The notes beneath the pieces are model-generated. The model worked only from the letters and a program-made list of their open reading frames with translations, was not told the origin of the DNA and did not search any database. 64,000 nucleotides of DNA from Clavulina sp. PMI_390 (lineage: Eukaryota; Basidiomycota; Agaricomycetes; Cantharellales; Hydnaceae): positions 1-64,000 of the forward strand of contig WIDE01000068.1 of the NCBI GenBank assembly GCA_015039315.1, read 5' to 3'. The position numbers were made by a program, and so were the translations under genes. The number at the start of each line of letters is the position of its first letter. Positions within the stretch are counted from its first letter, which is position 1. Positions 33,859 to 45,290 of this stretch are shown in pieces.

Positions 33859-34056
33859 CGTCAACAGCGGCTATCACGAAAAGGGCGGGAGATTGGCTGT
33901 GTTTGGCGTTGTTGTCATCGTAAACAGAGTTGCTGGACCAAAAGGCCAGTGATGGTGGGCAAGTAGCACAACCCACAACAGGAGCCTCTCCAGCTCGACC
34001 ACAAAAGCGACTCGAATTCTCAAGATTTTCTTCCACAAAGACGTATCCTCTTGTGA
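33859..34056. promoter_or_regulatory. Short divergent promoter between the Mak32-like and SMG7-like genes
   Basis: Only 198 bp separate the two start codons, which point away from each other. The sequence must supply both promoters. No specific motif was identified. Confidence 0.5.
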
Positions 34057-37000
34057 ATGGCGTCAGAAGAAACCCCTACGAATGAGCTCATTCGGTGAGC
34101 GCGCGCTTTTAGTTTCGACCCGATCCTCTCACAGATTCATAACTGACCGCCGGGTTCTGATGCCGTACTATCTACTGCGGCTCTAAAGAGATGTTAAGGC
34201 GCGAGTGGCTGACTTGCAGAAGACACTGAAAGATCCGGCTGCCAAACCATGGGATCGGCAGGTCGAGATTCAACGCCAAAAGTACGTTCATTGGCTCTAT
34301 ACATTCTATCATTCGACGGTTCGACTATTTCATCAAATTTTCTTCTGATGGCACTTATTTTCCACACATAACTATGACGTGTTCGTCATTACGTGTGACG
34401 CGCACCTGTACTGCACAACTTGGGCTTCATAGTCTTCGAAAACCCCTTCTGAGTGCTGTCTTCAAAGCCCCGGATGAGGCAGTCTCCATTAAGCTCGCTG
34501 GGAAACTCTGGGCAGAGACAACTTATGCGCTGATTGATCGATACCGCAAGCTCATCGCTGAGATGGAAGCGAAGATTGCATCCTCTGCAAACGAACCTCC
34601 TCCACCTAGTAATCAACATCAGCGCGGTAATGGGAGGCGCCAGCGTGCCCATCTGGGAGATAGTGACGGAGCGCATGGGGGTAAACATAACCCTCTGGAC
34701 GTTGGGCCTGTCGCGCTACGCAAGCTCCTAAAACGATTTACGACGTTCCTCACGGAGGAGGATCGATTTTGGAAGCAGCTATTCCTACGATTCTCAAGAG
34801 CTTTCAAGATGCCAGAGGCAGACGTAGCTATCGAGGCACTCGCGATGCTTGCGACAGATCCTGATGACCTGCTACGGAACAGTCATGCAGCTACCGCAGG
34901 CGGGGACGAAGATGAAGGGCCGATTCTTCTCTCTGAAACTGAAGGAGATAGTCGGGCGCCACCCGCTCAAGGAGAGGTCACCTCAGAAGTCCGTGAACAC
35001 CGCCTCCTCCAGCTGTCGAAATGCTTGATCTCTCTCGGAGACCTAGCGCGATATAGGGCACTCGCGAAAGAGGCTCCTTCACCTCAAGTTAGGCGTGGCC
35101 GTGGTGGAAAAGCCTCTCGCGGTGGCCGCGGCGGCCCCCCTCCGACCTCCACCTCTACCGACCCGATTCGTGACCGCGAAACAGACTTCGCCCTCGCTAC
35201 CTCCTATTACCACCATGCCCACTATCTCCTCCCATCAGATGGCAATGCGTCTAATCAGCTTGCTATACTGGCAATGTACTCTGATGATCACTTCAGTGCG
35301 ACAATGAGGTATTACCGTGCGGTCTGTGTGGAGAGGGATTTTCCGACGAGTTTAGGGAACTTGAAACGGAGCCTGGCCAAAATTCTGGAGAAGATGGAAA
35401 CTGAGAAGACAGCACGAGAAGCTACCATCAGCGGTAATGACGACGCCGTGAATCGTCTGAAGCGAGAGATTCTCGAGATGCACGCGTTGTGGCATCTGAA
35501 GCCAAGGTATGCGTGCTCAAGATTCCTCCTACTCGTAACTCATGTCTTAACAATCCACATTGCCACATGTTAAGCGTCAATAGAGCGAAGGAACACTCGT
35601 CTCACGTTTTGTCTCAATTGCATACACACATCTCCTCTCGTGCCCTCTCGTCGGAATTCATCATCCATACCTTCGTCATGGCACTTGGTGCTCTCCATGT
35701 CCTGTCCACCTCCAATGTTACTCCTGATGGATCCATCGCTCCTGGTGTCCCTCTCGTGCGAGCGCACCTTTTAGGACTCCTCCAGGTTCTAATCTCGGTT
35801 GGAAACGAGGAAATTCAGGAGGCGCTGCGTAGTTCGAGCAGGGAGAGCACAGCCGGGAACTTAGCAGGGTTTATTACCGCCTCATGGCGTAGAACGCTCC
35901 CTGCCCTACGTATCGCCAGTCACTGGTTTGTCCAAGCTCGGACTACCCTTGTTCCTGACCGAACCTTTTGGGATACCTACGCTAAATTTGGGACGCTCTT
36001 AAAGCAAGTCTTCCCCGAGGATAAGCTACCTACCGAGGAGATCCCATTGGACGAGGATCTTGATCTGCGTGGCTTTTTGCCACTTGAGCTTGATGGTGGA
36101 GCTCATACCCAATCATCTCAAGTTACTGGGCTGCAGCAAGAATCCTCCTCTCCTGCGCGGATGCCAATGTTCAAGCGATCCGATTCCACTATGTTCCATC
36201 CAAACGAAGAACACCTGATTAGGCTGAGGGACGTTCAGAGAGAAATGAAATTGCTGGTTTCGTCCGGGGTGAGTGTTGTTGCATATTACTGACCTGCTCT
36301 GGTCTGATGATCATAACATGATCCCATAGGATACTCCTCTGGGGTTGGCCAAAGAACGCTTCGTCGTCGAGCACCCGACAGTCGTGGCTAGGACAATTAA
36401 ACGTTCTGATACACTCACGTCAACCAACACTTCCGAAGTTGATGACGATGCTCGTACCATTAGCACGACTACAGATGACCCTGTGCGCGCCGCCATGAAT
36501 GCCACTTTGGACGAAGACGATGATGACGACGAAGAGCAAATCCTCTACCCCAGGATGGGCTTCGAGGCGACGAAACTGTGGGTGCTCTCCACATAGGGAC
36601 TGACTGTTTGATACTGATGAGACTTTACTTTAGTGTTCCCCCTGTAACTGTGACACCACATGTAGCCCCGATCGCACTCGTCGGGAACTCCCCTTCCGCC
36701 TTCCCTCCTCCCCTATCATCCCTTTCTACATCCCCATCTTCTCACCACGTTGCCTCCCTCGTTGCTTCTCCAATCAATATCCCCAGCCCGAACATCACGA
36801 CGGCGGAGGATCTACTTAGTCGTGTACTAGGGCGTGGGTCCCCTTCACTCTCTCCATCCCTGGCTCCTGGATCCCTTGCGCGACTGAGAACAAACAGTAC
36901 AGGAGATGCTTCTGTGCCATTCGCGAGCTCACCCCTAGCCACCCATCCCTTCCTTCAAGAGACGCCTGCATACCAGCCCATGCTTGTTCATGATCAATAC

Positions 37001-37732
37001 CCGCAGCCGTCATTCAATCGAGCACCTGGTGTTCCCACTCACAGGTCCAACGTCGCAAGTATAAACTCGGCTACGAGTATGAGCGGATACAATCTTTCTT
37101 CATCTCCCTCCCACCTTTCATACCACCACTCACGCACCAACTCTTTCTCCAAAAACCCAAGCACCGTCTTGCCCCCTCCGCAGAGTCATCTAGCCCAGGG
37201 TGGACTGTATCCCAATCATGAGCCGCTTCCAGATGTGCCCTCCACGTCTTCAAACAAATACTTTCTTTCCTCTGGTCTCTCAAACGAAGTTGGCTCCGTT
37301 CCCCCACTGGGTTCCGTTTCTCCGCGAAGCAACCCGCTTGGAGCCATCGGGAGCGCCGTACCAAGCTCATCACCTCCTCTGAGCACAAGTGTTATTGGGA
37401 ACCAAAGAGCTCACGATGTTGCTACGCCTCCACGATCCATACCCGGTTCATGGAACGCAGCCACGCTCTTCGACAGCATTTATTCTGCTCCTCCACGCCA
37501 ATATCCAACCCCTGTTTCTCCTACCTACAAGCAACCACCGGTATATCAGACCGCGCAGTACCCTTCACAAGCAGCGACCCCGACTCGAGGCTCGGCACAA
37601 ACCATAACCAGCCAGTATGCCCAACCTCCAACAATGATTAATTCAACTCTGAACCACCTGATCCCTGGAGCTGCCAAAGCCGGATATGGGCAATCGGGAG
37701 CTGGTGTCGGTGGGCCTGCTGGGTGGTCGTGA
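34057..37732 (+). CDS. EST1/SMG7-like nonsense-mediated decay factor
   Basis: A multi-exon plus-strand gene. Exon 1 is 34057-34094 (MASEETPTNELI), then a short exon with DVKARVADLQKTLKD near 34190. An unresolved intron follows, then a long exon with KLAGKLWAETTYALIDRYRKLI and LRKLLKRFTTFLTEEDRFWKQL, the 14-3-3-like/TPR part of EST1 proteins. YYHHAHYLLPSDGNASNQLA, LAMYSDDHFSATMRYYRAV and FPTSLGNLKRSL form the hallmark EST1 DNA/RNA-binding repeat. The C-terminal third (36600-37732) is Ser/Pro/Tyr-rich and disordered, as in SMG7 and Ebs1. No PIN nuclease domain is present, so it is not SMG6-like. Known role of the family: binding phosphorylated Upf1 in mRNA decay. Confidence 0.8.
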
Positions 37733-38302
37733 GTTGATGCACGGGCTTTCGGCATCGAATAGCAACACCTTTTCTCCTGAGTGGATCTCCTTACATTGCT
37801 CTTGCGATGAGGGAAAGGACTCTACACCTTCAATCTCCAATAAGCTCAGTCCTATGAAGCCCGTTGTTTTTTGAACGACAGAGGCCTTAGGGTCTTGGCC
37901 AAACGATACAAGCAGAGTTTGAAACCATGTTGGTTCCGACTGCGTCTTGTTCAAGGGGACCAAAAAAGCTCATTTCGATGCTTGTCCTCTCCAACTGTTG
38001 ACTCTTGTGTTAGCTATATTCTCGTTACCTATGTACCACTCCTTTTTCTATTCTTAGAGATATCGATCTATTTATTCACTCCTGTTTTGCGTTGCTGAAG
38101 CGAACTGCTCGATGTTTTGGGAAGTTGACGTCATCCTTTCAGGGACGGCGTGGGAGAATCCATACGACGGCAGAAAGCCTCCACCGGCCACACCAACTTG
38201 ACCAAGGTCAGCGCTTTACCTTTCATTACCAATTGGATATCTACGCCATTCACGAATCAGGCACTGACCTGAGACTTATCTCGCACAGCACTTCGGCCCC
38301 TG
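37733..38302. other. Spacer upstream of the hydrolase gene
   Basis: About 570 bp between two genes in the same direction. It holds the 3' end of the SMG7-like transcript and the hydrolase promoter. An upstream ATG frame at 38092 is not in the hydrolase frame. Confidence 0.45.
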
Positions 38303-39592
38303 ATGGCTGGCACGAATCCCTTGTTCGTGCGAACAGTGACTGGTACAATCAAACGTGTCTATATTCCCCGTACTTCCTGGCAATCTGTCTTCTTCTGGTG
38401 GAATCTACGATTCCAAAAGCTTTTTGCTCAAATCGCGCTCCGTGGAATCGGCATCGTCTATCACATTCGTCGTCTCTTTGGAATAACCACTCCACCACCC
38501 TGGCCAACTCTTCCCAAGGGGCCGCAAGTGTGGGACTTCCCACCTCCTGCTAAAGTCGTCAACAAACTAGTAGAAAGCGGTCAAGAACGTGTCTTTGGAC
38601 AGTGGAAGCATGAAGAGTCAGGATGGGTCATGACCACTGTGTCACCCCCACCTACTACCACCATTCAGAGGACAGTCTTCTATATTCATGGGTCTGGTTT
38701 CATGACGCCAATGTATGTCAATTCTACCAGAAACTTACGTTCGAACCACTTCTAACTACTCGTGTCGGGTTTGCGCGTAGAATTCCTTGGCACTGGAGCT
38801 TGATCGGATATCTCTCACGCAAGCTCGATGCAGAGGTCGTGGTAGTTCCTTATCCTCTAGGCTCCAATAATCCTGGCCAGGAGTGGCGCCCAGCGCTGGT
38901 TAGCGTATACAATGAATTTGTGCAGCGGGCCGGTGATAAGGAGATAATTCTCGCTGGTGATAGGTGAATTTTTATGCTGTACTAAGCACGTTCGCGCGGA
39001 TGGCTGAAGCTTGGAATAACGAACGTATAGTGCGGGAGCCATTCTATCGCATGGATTGGCTCAGGAACTCCATGCCGCAAAGCTGCCACTTCCTCACCAA
39101 CTCGTCGCTATCTCCCCCGCTTTTGACCTCCTCCTTCGTAACAGTGCAGAAATGAAAGCTATTGAGCCATACGACAATATGCTTTCAGTGCAGTACTGCC
39201 ATTTGAGTATATGTTCATACGCCGGCGTTCCCGTTCCTCTCTCCGCTGCCCTATCAAGCCAAATCGACAAAATTGCTCTACCTACCGAGTTCACTAAAAA
39301 CCCTTGCTTCTCGCCCATCGAAGGAAACCCCGTGATCTTCCGAGAGACAGGGACAAAACTTATCATCGTCAACGCCGAGTGGGACGTCCTCTACGCCGAC
39401 TCGGAACCATACGTGAAAAAGCTCGGCGAGGCAGGTGTCGATGTTACATGCATTGTAGGGCAGAAGCAGTTCCATTGCTTCCCCGTTGCATTGGATGTCT
39501 CACCGGAATGCAGATATGGGGCGGACATAGTTATCGAAGCAATTTTGAAGAATGGCGAAGACTTCCATCAGAAGAAGACTTCGCCAGAATAG
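38303..39592 (+). CDS. Alpha/beta-hydrolase, HSL-type esterase/lipase (about 384 aa)
   Basis: Three exons join in frame: 38303-38712, 38781-38963 and 39031-39592. The product has a TVFYIHGSGF oxyanion block (HGSG where HGGG is usual in this family), WSLIGYLSRKLDAEVVVVPYPL, the nucleophile elbow GDSAG formed by joining exons 2 and 3 (the Ser codon is split AG/T), then LPLPHQLVAISPAFDLLL. An acid residue lies in VNAEWDVLYADSEPY and a His in KQFHCFPV. All three catalytic positions are therefore present. There is no clear signal peptide; it is likely intracellular or membrane-associated. It would hydrolyse carboxyl esters; the substrate is unknown. Confidence 0.8.
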
Positions 39593-40164
39593 TTTAGGTG
39601 TCCATTGGTCTGTCAATTGGAAATACTACCATGTACTTCCACATAACCTTATTGTCCTTGTGATTTATGCTGATTGTCTGCCTTACATGATCCCTGCGGT
39701 GTGGATCTCACCGTGCCATGATCGACAAGATAGCATTTCCGAGTCTTGTTCTCTGACTGCGATGGCTCGATTGGGCATTATTTTGGTCACGTCGTGCTTG
39801 AAGCGAGAGGAAATTACTGTACTCCCAGGACTCTGACTATGCAATCCCTCGCGACACACTGATAGTCGAAGCAGCAGCACCCAGACTTCTAGGAATCAAT
39901 GCAAACCAAGGAATATGCTAGATTGAACGGTGACCAGAATACAAGCGAATACAGCCGAAAAGAATTAAACATGGTAACGATACAAGGAGATATCAGGACA
40001 AACACTCGAGTGAGGAAAATAGGACTACACTATGTAGCCTACCCAAAGAAGAATAAAAACGAAGAGCTAGTCCGTCTAGTGGGCTAGAGATTGAACTGCC
40101 GAACAGAATTGAATGTCGAAATGAAGGAAGAAGAAAGTGATGTTGTGGTCTCTAGTAGACGAGA
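39593..40164. other. Spacer between convergent hydrolase and zinc-finger genes
   Basis: About 570 bp, the 3' flanks of two converging genes. No further feature was recognised. Confidence 0.5.
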
Positions 40165-41239
40165 TCACAATCCTGATGGGGTCGTGGTGTGCGACTCCAT
40201 AAAGAGCATCGACCAGTCATTAGGTTGGAAGAAATCTTTGGGAAGGGATGATTGAGCGTAGTCGGGGGCAAGGTTGTCATGGAAGACATCCAGACCAGAA
40301 GAAAAGCCAATCAAGTGAGTAACCGGATCCGCATCTTTTTTGAACGCAGACCACTCGTCCAAAAATGGCTGCATCGAGAATTGAGTATTCAGCTCCCCCT
40401 GGCCTTGGGGTGGCTCAGAAAGCATGGTGGGTGATTGGTAAAAGACGTCGCTCATGAAGCTATCAATGGATGATGTGCTCGATAACTGAGAAGTGGATTC
40501 GAGGGAGGGGGTAGAAGATGAAGAGGAACTGATGGAAGAAGCGTCGTCTGATGACAATGACGAGGTGGGAGAGGGCTGAGAGAAGAGGGTGGAGGCCAAG
40601 ATCGAGGGAGATAACGCGGGGGAGGCTACTAGGGTGTTCTCAGGAGGGGCAACAACAAGAATCGCAGCGTCGATATTGGTGTGGCGCTTGCGAGCGTGAA
40701 TCACAATGATATCAGGAGTTCTGGCCCTGCAAGCATGGTGTCAGGATTGGCCAATTGAGTGAAGCCGACAGAAGAACCTACCCTTTGTGACGACAAGTAG
40801 GATTATCACCGAGGGACAGCGCGCAACGAAAGAGCGATAACTGATGTTCCTTGCTCTCATGGCGGTTGGCTTCTGACCGGCTCCAAAATTTCTCAGTACA
40901 GTAACGGCAGGGGACGTTCTTCACTCCAAGGCTATATCATACAAGGACGATCAGATAACCGCTACAGTAGTCAGACAAGACAGGCAAGGCGTACTGTTGC
41001 TTGCGCTCATGATCACAAAGCAAGGTTTTCTGTGCGTAGCGTTTGCCACACTCAGGGTACTCGCAGACAAATGGTCTATCGTGCGATCAAACTATGTTAG
41101 CCCCAGGGATCTAGACGGCAACAACAACGAGGGGTTTTGTCACTCACTTTGTACCTTTCTTTGAATGCCGATCAAGGCTGTAACGGGTGGTGAAGGCCTT
41201 TGGAGTGTTGCAGCAGTTACAAAAGTGCGTTGCCGGCAT
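40165..41239 (-). CDS. C2H2 zinc-finger protein
   Basis: A multi-exon minus-strand gene with ATG at 41239 (MPATHFCNCCNTPKAF) and stop at 40165. Fingers: CNCC...FTTRYSLDRHSKKG (exon 1, 41239-41148), FVCEYPECGKRYAQKTLLCDH with the C2H2 spacing, and VPCRYCTEKFWSRSEANRH. A divergent fourth Cys/His block lies in LFRCALSLGDNPTC followed by IHARKRH. The last exon (40165-40720) is Ser/Pro-rich (LSSDDASSISSSSSS) and has no domain, as expected for an activation region. It is probably a nuclear DNA-binding regulator; the target is unknown. Confidence 0.75.
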
Positions 41240-42278
41240 CTCGGGCTAAGGTAAGGGGAACTCGATGGATGAAGGGGCAGGAGAGATGGGGGAAGACGAC
41301 AAGGAAGGGACGTTTCCCCATCCATAGCCCCCATTATTATAGATACAAAGAGCACCGCGCCACTAGGAATGTCAGCGAACACGGGCGCGGCGACGGTGAT
41401 GGTGAGTAGACGTTGAAGTGGGCCACACTCGGAACTAAGACTCAAGGCCGACGGATTTTAGCCAAACATATGCCATGTATCGCCACAGCTTCCATTTTCG
41501 GTCTGATCATGTCGGTATCCACTCACTCCTTGAGGGTGGTTGGAAAGTGGTCGCATTGTGTGACGGTGACAAGTGTCAGTGTCACGCTCTCCTCGCTCTT
41601 TGTCTGTCACGGAAACCAACCACCCTGGGCCGATTTGAATACGTGACTTGCCACCACACTTTTATTTGATCAGTTTTGTATTTTCTGAGGCTGTACTCGT
41701 CGACAGGCATCTTCCGATGTCCAAATAGCCTAGGATCAATAGTGTTTCCTACCTCCTTTCCTTTCCCCCATACGAAACACGACGCACCTTCGATCCTACT
41801 CTTTTCTGTTTTTAACAACAGACATAAGGAATCTGCTTCCCACTCTCAACTCCCATGAGCCTTACTTCATTCAACATGATTACTTGTGCCTCTACCACGC
41901 TTCAGATTGTGGCGTTGGCGCCACAGAGCGTTGAGCCTTCCAGCCTCTGCTTCGTCGAGCCTTACTGATTATATGATGTATTTCCACTAGAATATACGAT
42001 AATATAATACTAATGATAGCCACCAAGGATTCTTCGCCACTTCTTGTCAAGCCATTGGGGCGGGCTCCCTTGTCTCCACCTTTCATCTGCTCGCTGACTG
42101 CTTCGATGGTTTCTGGGTTCACTAATATCCCTAAAGTTGGACAGTCGTATTAATCAGCAATAGCTCAACCCAAAATACACAGCGGTAGGCCAGATGTCAA
42201 CAGTCACCAAAAACAGACGGATCAACTCACCAGGCACATATCGTCGACCAACGCTGGGTTTCCGCCACCCATGAGATA
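41240..42278. other. Intergenic region upstream of the zinc-finger gene
   Basis: About 1 kb. A 76-residue minus frame at 41892-42122 contains one hydrophobic stretch (VAIISIILSYILVEI), but I cannot tie it to the adjacent DUF6534 gene, whose stop is at 42279. Otherwise empty. Confidence 0.45.
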
Positions 42279-44639
42279 TCATCTTCCCATCCCATCCCTA
42301 GCAGCCCCATTATCCTCTCTGCTTGCGGGGTGTACAGTAGAGGCAGTAGCGTCCGCTTGCCGACGTGGAGCATCCACAGTCTTATTGACAGGCGTTGGCT
42401 GTGCAAAGTTACGGCTAGAGAGCCGCCTCCTTTGAGTGAAGAGCTCTGTAGGATTGAAGCTAGGAGGACGTCGCACGATGTCTGCCATTGCGGTGGGTGA
42501 AATGGAAGGATGAATGCCAGAATAGAGAGTAAAAGCAGACGATCCAGGGTTTGGGGAGCGAATAGGAGTTCTTTCAGTATCAGGGAGTCTTGCAGTTTCT
42601 GGCTCGAGGGACTGGAGAGTGTCTAGCAGTTGCTGGCCAGTTGTCTCCACGGCTTGACTGGCTCCGACCGTATCCAGATGACTCAACACACTTGGCATTG
42701 GAGGGAGCGGCGAAGACGACGAAGGCATAGCATCAGTCAAGGCCCGTCGAGGCGCCCAGTAGTTGGTACTACCCGCCTTAGTAAGGCTGGGGAGACTTGA
42801 GCTGTCAGTATTGGTGCTGCAAGGTTGTGTATCCGAACACGGACGTCGACCAGGCGGAGAATGCATCTCAAAAGATTGAGGGGTGTTTGTGGGTAGTCGA
42901 AGCTCGCCAGAGAGTTGTGCGCGCAGTGCAGAGCGCGAGTGCAAGCTAGAATTAGGATAAAAGGCGGTGAGAACCATGGAAAGGACCCATGATATCAGGC
43001 TTGAGGCACCCACTGGGCCAGGGCCGAGGTAATGTAGATTCCTCCAAGTGGCTGATTGAACGCAGTTCAGATAAAGCAGGATCAAATTTGTCAGGGCCAC
43101 GTGCAGACGTACCACTGCAGCCACTAGGAAATCCTTCCTACGCCCTGTCACAGTCTAACCCGGGGGGGAGGGGTTGGTTAGAAATCTGGGGCACCAGCAA
43201 TAGTTACGAGGGAGAACGTAGACCTACGCAGAAAAGCAGTACTAGAGCGAAACAGCTGGTCAGTGCTCCTGTGGCTACCCCATAAAGGTTTATCCAATTC
43301 AAAATGCGATCAGTCCTTCATTGAGAGCATTAGTTTTCGACTAGTAGTTTTTGACCAGGATGATGAGACACTCACTGAAGGAATCCGGTGCGATGCTTTC
43401 GCAATGCCATAGTCACCCCGAGGGTGAGCGCCAAGTCAATGGTAACCTAGAAGTTAGGTGGGCTCAACCGATAGCGAGGCTAAATTATAGGGGGCTGAAA
43501 CGTACTGAAAGCGATGTGAAGACTATGAGCTTTCGGAGTGGAACAGGCTGTTTTCCATGAGAGGCATAAACACCAGCAGTATTATCTTCAGATACGATGT
43601 TTAGTGAGCGGCGACCCTGGGATGCTGAGGTATCTCTTACGAATTCCCAACACTTGGTAGTAGTATTGAGATGGTTAGTTCAAGAATCACCCGCCCATAT
43701 TTGTTCTGACTCACTTCCGTTCCCAATAATAAGAGATGACTGAAAACATGATGAAGCAGAAAGATGGAATGTTGTATTGCAAGAATGCTTACAACAACAA
43801 GGTTATATACCCGATGCCGCGATACTTCAAGGTTTATGAAGTGAATCGAGTCAATCATGATGATTGATGAACAGTCCACTCACATGTCCACAAGCGATAG
43901 GAGAAAAACGTTTGGACCGCTATAGAGGCTACAGACTTCATGACAAGTATTAGTAAAATTTCTGAAACTAGGTTGACCACATCCAACGCTCCCGAAAAAG
44001 CTCACCACGTGAATACCCCAGTAGTTCAGGTCCCTGAGGTTTCAGGATAGTCATTATGGCGAAGCGGAAAAACCCTTGGGGCAAATAAAGCAAGAGCATA
44101 CCAAGGGTTCGGCGTGTAGCGAGGAGGTGGGACAGTATAGTGGAACATGGCGTTCCGGTACAGGCCTCGAGATGTGAGCATACTGCAGCACATGAGCAGA
44201 ACGAGAGCAGTCAGGAATGATATGTCCGGACAGCATCGTCATGCTGAACAGCACATACGCTTGCACACTCTCTGCGACCCTAGTGACGTCATGAGCTGAA
44301 GCGCTAGGTCGTTCACACAAAGAGAGCGCACCAGTAAAATGTGACCTACCCATGAAGGGGGATTTTTCACGCCATGAGCTGAATGCTGCGTCGTCAAGGG
44401 TTGTGCTTGGTGCTACTCACCATCGCCTTGATCCATCGGGGGTCTGTAGAGAACCTATTGAAGTAGAGTACTGTTTGGACAGTGATGATACCGAATAGAC
44501 TGAAGCATGTCGATTTTGTTAGCCAAGGTGGCCATCTCGCTAAGCGCTCATCTCACCGGGGATCTACTCACGTGGAGGCAAGGATGTTGCCTATCAAGGA
44601 GGTACCGAGGGAGGGGATCGGATGTTGGCCGGAAGCCAT
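42279..44639 (-). CDS. DUF6534 membrane protein, array copy A
   Basis: Start at 44639 (MASGQHPIPSLGTSLIGNI), spliced to LFGIITVQTVLYFNRF and DPRWIKAM. Further exons encode MLTSRGLYRNAMFHY and VSRHRVYNLVV. The DUF6534 core TDRILNWINLYGVATGALTS lies near 43230-43316. The last exon begins with the SLHSRSALRAQLSGELRLPT block and carries a ~200-residue Ser/Pro-rich tail containing RRPPSFNPTELFTQRRR. DUF6534 proteins are uncharacterised multi-pass (about seven TM) membrane proteins expanded in Agaricomycetes; localisation and function are not established. Exact inner exon borders were not all resolved. No break was found in the parts that could be read. Confidence 0.75.
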
Positions 44640-45290
44640 AAATACGCTACTGAGTAGTCTTGCTTCGGGGGAAGAGGTGAAAGTTAAGACTTGGAGAGAT
44701 GGCGGGCGAGCTCGGTGACAAAACGCGCGACTCAAGCCGATTCGCAAGCAGATCGCCAAATCACACCACGCTGTGCAAGACACATGCACGAGAACAACGA
44801 AATATTTCAAGTGCCACGAGTGCAATAGTGGAGATATGTAAGACGGAATTGAAAAAGGCCAGTTACACCTCACAAAAAGGGCTCAAAAACGGTGCCGCCA
44901 ATTTGTGCAGGGATCGACCTCAGCACGTGATCTGAATGGTGATATTACTCGAGAGAGCTTTTTCTGGAACGAGCGCAAATGTGTGAGTGCCTAGCTATTA
45001 TAGAATGGTAGGGGATACGCATCAGGGGTACTAGAGGCCGGCGTAGTGCTTCCCCGGTTGCTGTGTGATCCAAATTCGAGGTAAGTAATAAGATCACAAC
45101 TCCGAACGAGGCCGTGAGCAGCTTCAGTGCAACCTATCGACATGATCCGCACGGCTTACATATATTTGATCAGAAACCGAAACATTTCAAGGTAGGCAAT
45201 AACGATATCCATGCTGACTCTAATATTACACAATAGCACTATTCGCTGAAGTTGAGGTCATACCGTTGACCCTTTACTCTACAAGTAGCA
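44640..45290. other. Spacer between DUF6534 copies A and B
   Basis: About 650 bp: the upstream region of copy A and the 3' flank of copy B. The GCGGGCAT box of copies C-F was not found here. Confidence 0.5.
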
